39,297 bases of DNA from Bacteroidaceae bacterium (lineage in GTDB: Bacteria; Bacteroidota; Bacteroidia; Bacteroidales; Bacteroidaceae), in contig JAGABW010000035.1 of the NCBI GenBank assembly GCA_017614465.1, positions 1-39,297 on the forward strand, written 5' to 3'. The notes beneath the pieces are model-generated. The model did no database searches. It was not told where the DNA came from and saw only the letters and a program-made list of their open reading frames with translations. Position numbers and translations under genes: made by a program. The stretch's first letter is position 1. Every line of letters begins with the position of its first letter. Of the stretch, positions 26,172 through 34,855 are shown piece by piece.

Positions 26172-26179
26172 TATCTTTG
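26172..26179 (+). promoter_or_regulatory. Promoter -7 box for pheS, with a Shine-Dalgarno-like site
   Basis: TATCTTTG followed by C, matching TAnnTTTG, 19 bases before the pheS ATG. AGGAGA (26189-26194) follows as a Shine-Dalgarno-like site. Confidence 0.6.
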
Positions 26180-26198
26180 CAAAAAATTAGGAGAAACA

Positions 26199-27218
26199 AT
26201 GTTAAAGAAAATTGACGCAATGCTTGCTGAGGTTGAAAACCTCGAAGCACATTCAGCAGAAGACATAGAAGCACTTCGCATAAAATATCTAAGTAAGAAA
26301 GGAAGTATAACAGCATTAATGGCAGACTTCCGCAATGTCCCAGCAGACCAAAAGAAAAACGTAGGTATTAAAATTAATGAGCTTAAAAATCTCGCACTTG
26401 AAAAAATTAATTCATTAAAGGCTCAATTCAACACAAGCGATAGTGACAGCATTGATTTAGATATAACACGTACTGCATACCCTATTCAATTAGGAACAAG
26501 ACATCCGCTAACTCTTATAAAAAACGAAATCGTAGATATCTTCTCACGATTAGGATTCAGTTTGGCAGAAGGACCCGAAATTGAAGACGACTGGCACGTA
26601 TTCGGAGCAATGAACTTTGCAGAAGATCACCCAGCACGCGATATGCAGGATACATTCTTTATACAATCACATCCAGACATCATACTCCGCACACACACAT
26701 CATCTGTACAGAGCAGAGTTATGGAGCACACACAGCCACCTATTCGTATTATCTGTCCTGGACGCGTTTACCGAAACGAAGCGATCTCAGCACGTGCACA
26801 CTGCTTCTTCCACCAAGTTGAAGGTCTGTACGTCGATGAAAACGTAAGTTTCACAGACTTAAAGCAAGTACTTCTTCTTTTCGCACGCGAAATGTTTGGA
26901 GAAGGTACACAAATACGTCTCCGTCCATCATATTTCCCATTCACAGAACCATCAGCCGAAATGGACATCTCATGTAATATCTGTGGAGGAAAAGGATGTG
27001 CATTCTGTAAACATACAGGATGGGTAGAAATTCTTGGTTGCGGAATGGTTGACCCGGCTGTATTGGAATTAAACGGAATCGACTCTAAAAAATACAAAGG
27101 ATATGCATTCGGTATGGGAGTTGAACGTATAGCAAACTTAAAATACCAAGTAAAAGACTTACGTATGTTCAGCGAAAACGATTTGCGCTTCCTTAAAGAA
27201 TTTGAAGCCGCAAATTAA
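26199..27218 (+). CDS. pheS: Phenylalanyl-tRNA synthetase alpha subunit
   Basis: 339 residues, normal length. The N-terminal coiled-coil tRNA-binding arm (1-90) is followed by the class II catalytic domain: motif 2 around CPGRVYRNEAISARAHCFFH, and motif 3 with FGMGVERIANLKY. The segment CNICGGKGCAFCKHTGWVEI carries the cysteine cluster seen in many bacterial PheS. The beta subunit gene pheT is not adjacent, as is normal in Bacteroidetes. It charges tRNA-Phe in the cytoplasm as an alpha2-beta2 enzyme. Confidence 0.97.
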   Translation: MLKKIDAMLAEVENLEAHSAEDIEALRIKYLSKKGSITALMADFRNVPADQKKNVGIKINELKNLALEKINSLKAQFNTSDSDSIDLDITRTAYPIQLGTRHPLTLIKNEIVDIFSRLGFSLAEGPEIEDDWHVFGAMNFAEDHPARDMQDTFFIQSHPDIILRTHTSSVQSRVMEHTQPPIRIICPGRVYRNEAISARAHCFFHQVEGLYVDENVSFTDLKQVLLLFAREMFGEGTQIRLRPSYFPFTEPSAEMDISCNICGGKGCAFCKHTGWVEILGCGMVDPAVLELNGIDSKKYKGYAFGMGVERIANLKYQVKDLRMFSENDLRFLKEFEAAN

Positions 27219-27298
27219 GACTTTTACCCCTTTTGCAGTGTATTACACGGTCAAAATTCAATGATATTAAAAAAAATCCGAAAAAATATCATAAAAGT

Positions 27299-27329
27299 TT
27301 TGGTAGTAAAAAAAAATATAGTACCTTTG
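27299..27329 (+). promoter_or_regulatory. Bacteroidetes-type promoter of tRNA-Asp
   Basis: TTTG (27299-27302), 19 bp, TACCTTTG (27322-27329), 64 bases before the tRNA gene. Confidence 0.75.
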
Positions 27330-27393
27330 CACTCGCAAAACGGAAATGACACCTACAACAAGTCATTTTAAGTCAAGCAAAACATATCAATCA

Positions 27394-27467
27394 GGTGCGT
27401 TAGTTCAGTTGGTTAGAATATCTGCCTGTCACGCAGGGGGTCACGAGTTCGAGTCTCGTACGCACCG
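27394..27467 (+). tRNA. tRNA-Asp (anticodon GTC)
   Basis: A 74-base cloverleaf. The acceptor arms GGTGCGT and ACGCACC pair fully, with discriminator G. The D arm has AGTTCAGTTGGTTAGAAT, the anticodon loop is CTGTCAC, giving GTC, and the T arm reads CACGAGTTCGAGTCTCGT. The CCA end is not encoded. It has its own promoter and terminator. Confidence 0.97.
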
Positions 27468-27469
27468 CA

Positions 27470-27497
27470 AAAAGAGAACCTAAAAGTTCTCTTTTTT
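27470..27497 (+). terminator. Terminator of tRNA-Asp
   Basis: An 8-bp stem, AAGAGAAC (27472-27479) with GTTCTCTT (27486-27493), followed by T residues, three bases after the tRNA 3' end. Confidence 0.9.
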
Positions 27498-27548
27498 GTT
27501 TTTTATACCATCAGAAAACATCTTTTTTCTAAAAAATGAGCATAATCC

Positions 27549-27579
27549 ATTGTCAATCAAAAAAAAAGCAGTAACTTTG
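27549..27579 (+). promoter_or_regulatory. Bacteroidetes-type promoter of rpsA
   Basis: ATTG (27549-27552), 19 bp, TAACTTTG (27572-27579). It predicts a leader of about 100 bases before the rpsA ATG. Confidence 0.7.
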
Positions 27580-27687
27580 CACCCGTTGTGCGCGTTCACG
27601 CAGATGTTAGATTTACTTGGGCGAGCATAATCATTAATAACATAATGTCTAATTTATCAAAATTTTATCAAAAACTAAAAATTTATT

Positions 27688-29499
27688 ATGACAGAAACTA
27701 AAAACATTCAACCACTAGAAGAGTTCGACTGGGAATCATTTGAACTTGGTGGAAAAAGCGCAGCAAACGTTGCTGAACAAACAAAAGCATACGAAGGTAC
27801 GCTTAACAACATCCAAGACAACGAAGTTGTTGACGGAACTGTAACAAGCTTAAACGACCGTGAAGTAGTTGTTAACATTGGCTACAAATCAGACGGTATC
27901 ATTCCACGTAGCGAATTCCGCTACAACCCAGAACTCACTATTGGCGACAAAGTTGAAGTTTATATTGAAAATCAAGAAGACAAAAAAGGACAATTAATCC
28001 TATCACATAAACGTGCACGTCAAGCACGCTCATGGGATCGTGTTAACGCAGCATGCGACAACAACGAAATCGTTAAAGGTTTTGTTAAATGCAGAACTAA
28101 GGGTGGTATGATTGTAGATGTTCTTGGAACTGAAGCATTCCTCCCAGGTAGTCAAATCGACGTTAAACCAATCCGTGATTATGACACATTCGTAGGAAAG
28201 ACAATGGAATTCAAGATTGTTAAGATCAACCAAGAATTCAAAAACGTTGTCGTTTCTCACAAAGCTCTTATCGAAGCAGAAATCGAAGCTCAAAAGAAAG
28301 AAATTATCGGTAAGCTCGAAAAAGGACAAATTCTTGAAGGTGTCGTTAAGAACATCACTTCTTACGGTGTATTCATCGACCTCGGTGGTGTTGACGGACT
28401 TATCCACATCACAGACCTCTCTTGGGGACGTGTTAGCGATCCAAAAGAAGTTGTTGAACTCGACCAGAAGATCAACGTTGTTATCCTCGACTTCGACGAA
28501 GACAAGAAGCGCATCGCACTCGGTCTTAAGCAACTTACTCCACATCCATGGGATGCACTTTCTCCAGACCTCAAAGTTGGCGACACTGTTAAGGGTAAAG
28601 TTGTTGTTATGGCTGATTACGGAGCATTCATCGAAATCGCTCCAGGCGTAGAAGGACTTATCCACGTAAGCGAAATGAGTTGGTCTGCTCACCTTCACTC
28701 AGCACAAGACTTCATGAAAGTTGGTGACGAAGTTGAAGCAATCATCCTTACTCTCGACCGCGACGAACGTAAGATGTCATTAGGTATCAAGCAACTTAAA
28801 GCTGATCCATGGGAAAAGATCGAAGAAAAATATCCTGTAGGTAGCAACCACATGGCTAAGGTACGCAACTTCACTAACTTCGGTGTATTCGTAGAAATCG
28901 AAGAAGGTGTAGACGGACTTATCCACATTAGCGACCTTTCATGGACTAAGAAAATCAAGCACCCATCAGAATTCACTCAAATTGGTGCTCAAATCGAAGT
29001 TCAAGTACTCGATATCGACAAAGAAAACCGTCGTCTCAGCCTTGGACACAAGCAAATCGAAGAAAACCCTTGGGACAACTTCGAAACAATCTTCACACAA
29101 GATTCAGTTCACGAAGGAAAGATTATCGAAATCCTCGATAAGGGTGCTGTAGTACAGCTCGAAATGGGTGTTGAAGGATTTGCTACACCAAAGCATCTTG
29201 TAAAAGAAGATGGTAGCCAAGCACAACTTGGTGAAACATTAGAGTTCAAAGTTATTGAATTCAACAAAGATGCAAAACGTATCATCCTTTCTCACAGCAG
29301 AATTTACGAAGATGTTCAACGCGCTGCTGAACGTGCAGCTAAGAAAGAAGCTGCTGCAAAGAAAGCTCCAAAGGCTAAGAAAGAAGAAACTCCAGCTATC
29401 CAAAACAAAGCTGCAAGTACAACTCTTGGCGACTTAGACGCATTAGCAGCACTCAAAGCTGAAATGACATCTAAGCAACCAACAGAAGGTGCTGAATAA
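27688..29499 (+). CDS. rpsA: 30S ribosomal protein S1
   Basis: 603 residues with six S1 RNA-binding domains starting near residues 45, 126, 212, 298, 384 and 472. Domains 3-5 are the most alike (VVKNITSYGVFIDLGGVDGL and its cognates ending in LIHISDLSW). The C-terminus (545-603) is a Lys/Ala-rich tail followed by LGDLDALAALKAEM. S1 brings mRNA to the ribosome, which matters in a genome where Shine-Dalgarno sequences are rare. Codon choice is shifted toward C-ending codons, as expected for a highly expressed gene. It is monocistronic. Confidence 0.97.
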   Translation: MTETKNIQPLEEFDWESFELGGKSAANVAEQTKAYEGTLNNIQDNEVVDGTVTSLNDREVVVNIGYKSDGIIPRSEFRYNPELTIGDKVEVYIENQEDKKGQLILSHKRARQARSWDRVNAACDNNEIVKGFVKCRTKGGMIVDVLGTEAFLPGSQIDVKPIRDYDTFVGKTMEFKIVKINQEFKNVVVSHKALIEAEIEAQKKEIIGKLEKGQILEGVVKNITSYGVFIDLGGVDGLIHITDLSWGRVSDPKEVVELDQKINVVILDFDEDKKRIALGLKQLTPHPWDALSPDLKVGDTVKGKVVVMADYGAFIEIAPGVEGLIHVSEMSWSAHLHSAQDFMKVGDEVEAIILTLDRDERKMSLGIKQLKADPWEKIEEKYPVGSNHMAKVRNFTNFGVFVEIEEGVDGLIHISDLSWTKKIKHPSEFTQIGAQIEVQVLDIDKENRRLSLGHKQIEENPWDNFETIFTQDSVHEGKIIEILDKGAVVQLEMGVEGFATPKHLVKEDGSQAQLGETLEFKVIEFNKDAKRIILSHSRIYEDVQRAAERAAKKEAAAKKAPKAKKEETPAIQNKAASTTLGDLDALAALKAEMTSKQPTEGAE

Positions 29500-29530
29500 T
29501 AAATTGTTTTAATACAATTATAATCTTTAT

Positions 29531-29565
29531 AAGGTGTACTTTTTATAGAGTGCACCTTATTTTTT
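29531..29565 (+). terminator. Terminator of rpsA
   Basis: A 10-bp stem with one G-U pair, AAGGTGTACT (29531-29540) with AGTGCACCTT (29549-29558), then ATTTTTT. The rest of the 323-bp gap before infC (29566-29822) is AT-rich and holds only the infC promoter and leader. Confidence 0.9.
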
Positions 29566-29718
29566 GTCTATACAGACATGACTGCAACAAATTAAAAATA
29601 AAATCTATTTTACACAATTATAGCTATTCCCTACCCTTATTAATTAGCATTTTAACCAATAAAAGCATAAAAACCAATAAAAATGCAGTAAAAAAGCAAA
29701 ATAATCATACCGAATAGA

Positions 29719-29748
29719 TTGTCAATTGTGAATAATTTCGTAACTTTG
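29719..29748 (+). promoter_or_regulatory. Bacteroidetes-type promoter of infC-rpmI-rplT
   Basis: TTG (29719-29721), 19 bp, TAACTTTG (29741-29748), about 75 bases before infC. Confidence 0.65.
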
Positions 29749-29822
29749 TCCTCTGGAAATTATAAAAATCAAAATAAACATAAACAAAACAATACCGAAA
29801 ACCAGTAGCCATCAACACATTA

Positions 29823-30452
29823 ATGAAAGGTGACAACAAGAAACAACAGTACCGTATCAACGAACAGATAAGAGTACGAGAAGTCCGAATCGTAGGTGAC
29901 GGAATCGAATCACAAGTAATATCAACACGTGAAGCCATCCAAATGGCAGAACAAATGGATGTTGACCTTGTAGAAATTTCACCTAATGCACAACCGCCAG
30001 TTTGTAGACTTATTGACTACAGCAAGTTTCTTTACCAGCTAAAGAAAAAGGCTAAGGAAATGAAAGCCAAACAAGTTAAAATTGAAGTCAAAGAAATTCG
30101 TTTCGGACCTCAAACGGCAGAAGCCGACTATGCTTTCAAACTAAAACATGCTCAAGAGTTCATTAAAGATGGCAACAAGGTTAAGGCATACGTGTTCTTC
30201 AAAGGACGTTCAATAGTATTTAAAGAACAAGGAGAAGTTCTGTTATTAAGATTTGCGAACGATTTGGAAGACATAGCAAAGGTTGAATCAATGCCAAACA
30301 TGGAAGGTAAGAAAATGATTATCATGCTCGCACCTAAAAAACTTGGTCAACCTAAAAAGAAAGAATCTGCAAAAGATGTTCAGAAAGATGCTCCAAAGGA
30401 GATTCAGAGCGACACAGACTCAGAAGACACTTCTTTAGAATCTGAAGAATAA
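29823..30452 (+). CDS. infC: Translation initiation factor IF-3
   Basis: 209 residues. The N-terminal domain has [18 protein letters not shown] (10-27) and [20 protein letters not shown] (51-70). The linker is basic ([15 protein letters not shown]), and the C-terminal domain contains [20 protein letters not shown] and [18 protein letters not shown]. About 30 extra acidic and Lys-rich residues extend the C-terminus. The start is a normal ATG, unlike the rare AUU used for autocontrol in E. coli. First gene of the infC-rpmI-rplT operon. Confidence 0.97.
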   Translation: MKGDNKKQQYRINEQIRVREVRIVGDGIESQVISTREAIQMAEQMDVDLVEISPNAQPPVCRLIDYSKFLYQLKKKAKEMKAKQVKIEVKEIRFGPQTAEADYAFKLKHAQEFIKDGNKVKAYVFFKGRSIVFKEQGEVLLLRFANDLEDIAKVESMPNMEGKKMIIMLAPKKLGQPKKKESAKDVQKDAPKEIQSDTDSEDTSLESEE

Positions 30453-30535
30453 GAAATACAAGACACATCAAGGTGCGTAACGTCTTGGTATATACGTTGC
30501 CGCCGATTAATAATAACAAATTAAATAATAAAAAA

Positions 30536-30733
30536 ATGCCAAAAGTTAAAACTAGTTCCGCTGCCAAAAAGCGTTTCAAGCTTACAGGCACAGGCAAAAT
30601 TAAGCGTCAACACGCTTACCACAGCCACATTCTGACAAAGAAGACAAAGAAGCAGAAGAGAAACCTCGATCATTCAACAATCGTTGTTCCTGCAAATGTA
30701 AAACAAGTACGTGACCTACTTTGTTTACGTTAA
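30536..30733 (+). CDS. rpmI: 50S ribosomal protein L35
   Basis: 65 residues beginning [20 protein letters not shown], the standard L35 N-terminus. The frame is open 63 bases further upstream to another ATG, but that extension is not L35-like, so the start at 30536 is used. Highly basic. It lies between infC and rplT, the conserved order. Confidence 0.96.
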   Translation: MPKVKTSSAAKKRFKLTGTGKIKRQHAYHSHILTKKTKKQKRNLDHSTIVVPANVKQVRDLLCLR

Positions 30734-30790
30734 GAAAATGTTTTTAAAACAGTCAGAAAAGAAACAATTAACAAATGTTTAACTGAATGA

Positions 30791-30834
30791 TTAGCCCCTT
30801 AAAGAGTAAATGAATATAATTCATGAGCCGCTAA
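30791..30834 (+). promoter_or_regulatory. Possible structured leader element ahead of rplT
   Basis: TTAGC (30791-30795) pairs with GCTAA (30830-30834), enclosing ATGAAT-ATA-ATTCAT (30810-30824) with unpaired bases between the two stems. It ends 22 bases before rplT. L20 represses its operon through leader RNA in other bacteria, so an L20 site is possible but unproven. Confidence 0.35.
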
Positions 30835-30856
30835 CATTCGAAAAAGAAAAAAAATT

Positions 30857-31201
30857 ATGCCAAGATCAGTAAACCACGTTGCATCACGCGCACGTAGAAA
30901 AAAGATTTTAAAGCGAGTAAAAGGTCAGTTTGGAGCACGTAAGAACGTGTGGACCGTTGCTAAAAACGCATATGAGAAAGGTCTCACATATGCATTCGTT
31001 GGACGCCGTCGCAAGAAACGCGAATTCCGAGCTCTTTGGATTCAGCGTATCAATGCTGCAGCACGTCTTGAAGGTATGAGTTACTCACAACTTATGGGAG
31101 CTCTTCACAAGACAGGAATTGAAATCAACCGTAAGACTCTTGCTAACCTCGCTCTCAACAACCCAGCTGCATTCAAAGCTGTTGTTGAAAAGGTAAAATA
31201 A
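30857..31201 (+). CDS. rplT: 50S ribosomal protein L20
   Basis: 114 residues. [20 protein letters not shown] is the usual basic N-terminal extension that threads into 23S rRNA, and the globular part contains [20 protein letters not shown] and [21 protein letters not shown]20 is needed early in 50S assembly and is an autoregulator of this operon in several phyla. Confidence 0.97.
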   Translation: MPRSVNHVASRARRKKILKRVKGQFGARKNVWTVAKNAYEKGLTYAFVGRRRKKREFRALWIQRINAAARLEGMSYSQLMGALHKTGIEINRKTLANLALNNPAAFKAVVEKVK

Positions 31202-31266
31202 GCAATTGCATTACATTGCACATAATGTGCAAAAAATTTAAGAATAAACATTCTTATAATATCTAT

Positions 31267-31303
31267 AAAGGTGTAATCCATTCTAAGGAATACACCTTTT
31301 TTT
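31267..31303 (+). terminator. Terminator of infC-rpmI-rplT
   Basis: The stem AAGGTGTA (31268-31275) with TACACCTT (31291-31298) has additional inner pairing and a run of T after it. Confidence 0.88.
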
Positions 31304-31332
31304 GTACATTATAAATAATTTTTTTATCTTTG
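31301..31332 (+). promoter_or_regulatory. Bacteroidetes-type promoter of fabD
   Basis: TTTG (31301-31304), 20 bp, TATCTTTG (31325-31332). The -33 element overlaps the T tract of the preceding terminator. Confidence 0.7.
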
Positions 31333-31386
31333 CAGATAAATAATGGGAATATCCCCATTATAATTAAATGAAAATATATTATAACA

Positions 31387-32274
31387 ATGAAAGCATTTGT
31401 ATTTCCAGGACAAGGAGCACAATTCTCCGGTATGGGTAAAGACCTATACGAAAGCAAACCATTAGCAAAAGAATTATTCGAAAAAGCAAACGAAATCCTC
31501 GGATTCCGTATTACAGATATTATGTTTGAGGGCACAGACGAAGAACTTCGTCAAACAAAAGTGACTCAACCTGCAGTATTCCTTCATTCTGTTATTTCTG
31601 CATTATGCATGGGTGAAGATTTCAAGCCTGAAATGGTTGGTGGACACTCTCTTGGTGAGTTCTCTGCATTAGTTGCATCAGGATGCCTCAACTTCGAAGA
31701 CGGTTTGAAACTTGTTTACAAACGTGCTATGGCTATGCAAAAAGCATGTGAAGCTGCACCATCAACAATGGCTGCAATCATAGCATTACCAGACGAGACA
31801 ATTGAACAAATCTGCAAGGAAGTTTCATCAGAAGGCAATATCGTAGTTGCAGCCAACTACAACTGCCCAGGACAGGTTGTTATCTCAGGAAACATTGATG
31901 CAGTAAACACAGCATGCGAAAAGTTGAAGGAAGCTGGAGCTAAACGTGCTCTTCCTCTAAAGGTTGGTGGCGCATTCCACTCACCACTCATGATGATGGC
32001 ACAAGACGAATTGGCTGCAGCAATTGAAACTACTGAGTTCCACACTCCAAAGTGCCCTGTTTATCAGAATGTTGATGCAAAAGGACACACAAACCCAGAA
32101 GAAATCAAGTCAAATCTTCTCAAACAATTGACTTCACCAGTAAGATGGACAAACGAAGTTCAAAACATGATTGCTGACGGAGCTACTGACTTCACTGAGT
32201 GCGGACCTGGTAAGGTTCTTCAAGGTACTATCGCAAAAATCAACCGCGATGTAACTGCACATGGTATTGAATAA
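31387..32274 (+). CDS. fabD: Malonyl-CoA:ACP transacylase
   Basis: 295 residues. FabD moves malonyl from CoA to acyl carrier protein for fatty-acid synthesis. The N-terminal VFPGQGAQFSGMG (4-16) forms the oxyanion-hole loop, GHSLGEFSA (86-94) carries the nucleophile Ser88, and GGAFHSPLM holds catalytic His198. The C-terminal TECGPGKVLQGTI is typical. No other fab genes are adjacent. It has its own promoter, and its terminator ends just before the downstream amylase start. Confidence 0.97.
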   Translation: MKAFVFPGQGAQFSGMGKDLYESKPLAKELFEKANEILGFRITDIMFEGTDEELRQTKVTQPAVFLHSVISALCMGEDFKPEMVGGHSLGEFSALVASGCLNFEDGLKLVYKRAMAMQKACEAAPSTMAAIIALPDETIEQICKEVSSEGNIVVAANYNCPGQVVISGNIDAVNTACEKLKEAGAKRALPLKVGGAFHSPLMMMAQDELAAAIETTEFHTPKCPVYQNVDAKGHTNPEEIKSNLLKQLTSPVRWTNEVQNMIADGATDFTECGPGKVLQGTIAKINRDVTAHGIE

Positions 32275-32306
32275 TTCTAAATTAATATAATTAACAAAAA
32301 AGAATC

Positions 32307-32347
32307 ACCTTCTCTTTATCTTAAATCAAGAAAAGAGAAGGTTTTTA
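32307..32347 (+). terminator. Terminator-like hairpin after fabD, abutting the amylase start codon
   Basis: A perfect 11-bp stem, ACCTTCTCTTT (32307-32317) with AAAGAGAAGGT (32332-32342), then TTTTATTT. The next gene's ATG is at 32351, only eight bases after the stem. Confidence 0.85.
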
Positions 32348-32350
32348 TTT

Positions 32351-34024
32351 ATGAATCAACGTCCAATTATATATCAGGTTTTACCTCGCTTATACGGAGC
32401 CGAAGGGTTAAAGAACGAAAAGAACGGTAGCATTAAACAAAACGGATGTGGAAAACTTAATAGTTTTACCACAGAAGCACTTAATGCCATACGCCAACTG
32501 GGATGTAATTATATATGGTATACTGGAATCATAGAACATAGTTTAAAAACCGACTACACTTCTTTGGGTATAGAATTAGATAATCCGGAAATTGTAAAAG
32601 GAAATGCAGGAAGTCCATATGCCATAAAAGACTATTACGACATCGATCCTGATTTATCGGTAAACGTAAACGAACGAATGAAAGAATTCGAAGCCCTCGT
32701 AAGACGTACCCATAAAGCAAATCTGAAAGTGATTATTGACTTTGTGCCCAACCATGTTGCACGTCAATATAAATCAGACAGCAAACCTAATGGATATAGC
32801 GATCTTGGAACTGATGATAATAAAGAAGTTCGTTTTGACATAAACAACAATTTCTATTATCTTGTTGGCGAACAATTCAGCACATACAATATCAACGGCA
32901 GCGATAACCCACAGACCTACGAAGAGAATCCCGCAAAAGCTACAGGAAACAATTGTTTCAGTTCTTGTCCAAGTAAGAACGATTGGTACGAAACAGTAAA
33001 ACTTAATTACGGAATCAACTTTGACAATAATCAGAGTTTATGCATCGATAACGGAAATGTACCAGATACATGGAACAAGATGTACCAGATTTTATCTTTT
33101 TGGGCAGACAAAGGTATTGACGGTTTTAGATGTGACATGGCAGAAATGGTTCCATGTGAATTTTGGGGATGGGTTATTCCAAAGATAAAAGAAAAGCACA
33201 AAGACATTATATTCATTGCCGAGGTGTACAATCCAAACGAATATAGAAACTATATTTATAATGGTCACTTTGATTATCTATATGACAAAGTTGGATTATA
33301 CGACACTTTAAAGAATGTGATAAATGGTGATAGCGCAAGCAACATCACACATTGCTGGCAATCTGTGGATGATATTCACGACAAAATGGTGAATTTCCTT
33401 GAAAATCATGACGAGCAACGAATTGCCTCAGATTTTGTAGCCGGATGCCCTTTAAAAGGTCTCCCCGCCCTATTGGTCTCAGCATTAATGCGAAACAACC
33501 CTTTCATGCTATATTTCGGACAGGAATTAGGAGAGAAAGGAATGGACGAAGAAGGTTTCAGCGGCAGAGACGGAAGAACCTCAATCTTTGATTATTGGAC
33601 AATAGATAAGGTATACAGATACAGAAAAGGAAAACTGACTGAAGAGGAATCTGAACTTAGAGATTACTATCAGAATGTTCTCAAATTATGCAACAACGAA
33701 GATGCAATACAAAAAGGAACATTCTTCGATCTTATGTATGCGAACTATGACAATACGGATATTAACACAAATCGTATATACACATTTATACGTAATTACA
33801 AAAAGGATGTAATAATCGTCATAGCCAACTTCGAAGATTCCCCTGCAGATATAACTATAAATATTCCGTCGCAAGCATTTGAATATTGCAATATACAACC
33901 AGGAACATACAAAGCCACAGATTTGGTGTCAATGCTGACTGAGGATATATCGCTAAGCACTTCAGAACCGATAAAAACAAGCGTTCCTCCATTAAGTGGA
34001 AAGGTATTGAAAATAAAGATGTAA
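32351..34024 (+). CDS. GH13 alpha-amylase family glycoside hydrolase, cytoplasmic
   Basis: 557 residues without a signal peptide, so an intracellular alpha-glucan enzyme. The four GH13 regions are present: DFVPNHV (130-136), GFRCDMAE with nucleophile Asp262, FIAEVYNP with acid/base Glu291, and FLENHDEQR with His353-Asp354. The N-terminus PIIYQVLPRLYG belongs to a Bacteroidales subfamily and supports the chosen start. A C-terminal beta domain follows (about 460-557). The exact substrate (glycogen, maltodextrin or trehalose-type) cannot be told. No promoter box was seen between fabD and this gene. Confidence 0.92.
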   Translation: MNQRPIIYQVLPRLYGAEGLKNEKNGSIKQNGCGKLNSFTTEALNAIRQLGCNYIWYTGIIEHSLKTDYTSLGIELDNPEIVKGNAGSPYAIKDYYDIDPDLSVNVNERMKEFEALVRRTHKANLKVIIDFVPNHVARQYKSDSKPNGYSDLGTDDNKEVRFDINNNFYYLVGEQFSTYNINGSDNPQTYEENPAKATGNNCFSSCPSKNDWYETVKLNYGINFDNNQSLCIDNGNVPDTWNKMYQILSFWADKGIDGFRCDMAEMVPCEFWGWVIPKIKEKHKDIIFIAEVYNPNEYRNYIYNGHFDYLYDKVGLYDTLKNVINGDSASNITHCWQSVDDIHDKMVNFLENHDEQRIASDFVAGCPLKGLPALLVSALMRNNPFMLYFGQELGEKGMDEEGFSGRDGRTSIFDYWTIDKVYRYRKGKLTEEESELRDYYQNVLKLCNNEDAIQKGTFFDLMYANYDNTDINTNRIYTFIRNYKKDVIIVIANFEDSPADITINIPSQAFEYCNIQPGTYKATDLVSMLTEDISLSTSEPIKTSVPPLSGKVLKIKM

Positions 34025-34037
34025 ACAATGATATAAC

Positions 34038-34077
34038 AAAAAGGAATCTCTGAAACAAGCTCCAGAGATTCCTTTTT
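34038..34077. terminator. Bidirectional terminator between the amylase and the convergent lipoprotein gene
   Basis: A perfect 15-bp stem between 34038-34052 and 34063-34077, with A-runs on the left arm and T-runs on the right arm, so it works on both strands. Confidence 0.9.
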
Positions 34078-34094
34078 ATATATTAGTTATACTC

Positions 34095-34721
34095 TTATAG
34101 TCCAAGTTTGTTCTTTAAATCACCAGCAGCCTTGTCAATAGCTTCATTAGCCTTGTTTTTTGCTTTGTCTTGAGCTTCTTGAACTTTTTCATTAGCTTTG
34201 TCTTGTACTTCCTGAACTTTTGCGTTTGCTGCATCTTTTGCTTCATTAGCTTTAGTTTGCGCAGCAGAAACTACATCTTCAGTTGCATCGACAGCAGCGT
34301 CTTTAGCACTTTTTACAGTAGAACCGACAGCAGAAGAAACAGATGCTACAATCTCATCTGCTTGATTTGCAGCATTAGTTGCAATCTCACAAATTGCAGG
34401 ACTAAATGAATTGATCTTTTCTTTGTTTTCTTCAATAAATTGCTTGAATGCTTCAGAATATTTCTTAGCCTCTTCAATTTTACCTTCATCAATCATTTTC
34501 TGAATTTGAGTTTTAATCTCATCAATCTTTGATTGAAGACCATCACCATCCTTTGCATCAACAAATGCAGATAGAGACTCAATCTGTTTGTCCACATTAA
34601 CACAAGCAGTAGAATCGATTGAAACAGAATCACACTCTACATCTGAAGATGTTGAATTAGAATTACATGATGTGAATGCTATTGTAGCCATTGCACATAC
34701 TAAAACAAAAACTTTTTTCAT
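34095..34721 (-). CDS. Coiled-coil lipoprotein with LEA-like C-terminal repeats
   Basis: 208 residues from the chosen start MKKVFVLVCAMATIAFTSC, a type II signal with Cys19; an ATG 15 codons upstream adds a non-signal extension and is rejected. Residues 45-100 form a helical region. From about 110 on the protein is almost entirely Ala/Lys/Glu/Asp/Gln, with repeats of the AKDAANAKVQEVQDKANEKV kind, resembling the 11-residue LEA or apolipoprotein-like pattern of a long amphipathic helix. Three further Cys (30, 40, 111) are unusual. Function unknown; an envelope stress or spacer role is inference. It is divergent from hsp20 across a repeat-bearing control region. Confidence 0.85.
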   Translation of the reverse strand: MKKVFVLVCAMATIAFTSCNSNSTSSDVECDSVSIDSTACVNVDKQIESLSAFVDAKDGDGLQSKIDEIKTQIQKMIDEGKIEEAKKYSEAFKQFIEENKEKINSFSPAICEIATNAANQADEIVASVSSAVGSTVKSAKDAAVDATEDVVSAAQTKANEAKDAANAKVQEVQDKANEKVQEAQDKAKNKANEAIDKAAGDLKNKLGL

Positions 34722-34792
34722 AATCTTTTGTTGCTTTAAGAAATTGATAAAATAAGGATTACTCACAATTTTATGTGTAATTTATTTAGTGG

Positions 34793-34825
34793 CAAATATA
34801 CAAAAATTTGTTTTTGATAAGCAAA
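34793..34825 (-). promoter_or_regulatory. Bacteroidetes-type promoter of the coiled-coil lipoprotein gene
   Basis: On the minus strand TTTG (34822-34825), 21 bp, TATATTTG (34793-34800), about 70 bases before the chosen start at 34721. Confidence 0.65.
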
Positions 34826-34855
34826 TAAATATTAGATATTAATTTAAAAGTTACC

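Noticed and set aside
28030..28976. Long antisense open frames across rpsA.
   Set aside because: They arise from the strong codon bias of rpsA, and their translations show no family pattern.
30473..30535. N-terminal extension of L35 by 21 codons.
   Set aside because: L35 proteins begin MPKVKT-like, and the extension has no family similarity.
34722..34766. Upstream start for the coiled-coil lipoprotein.
   Set aside because: The added residues precede a complete type II signal peptide that begins MKKVFVLVCA.
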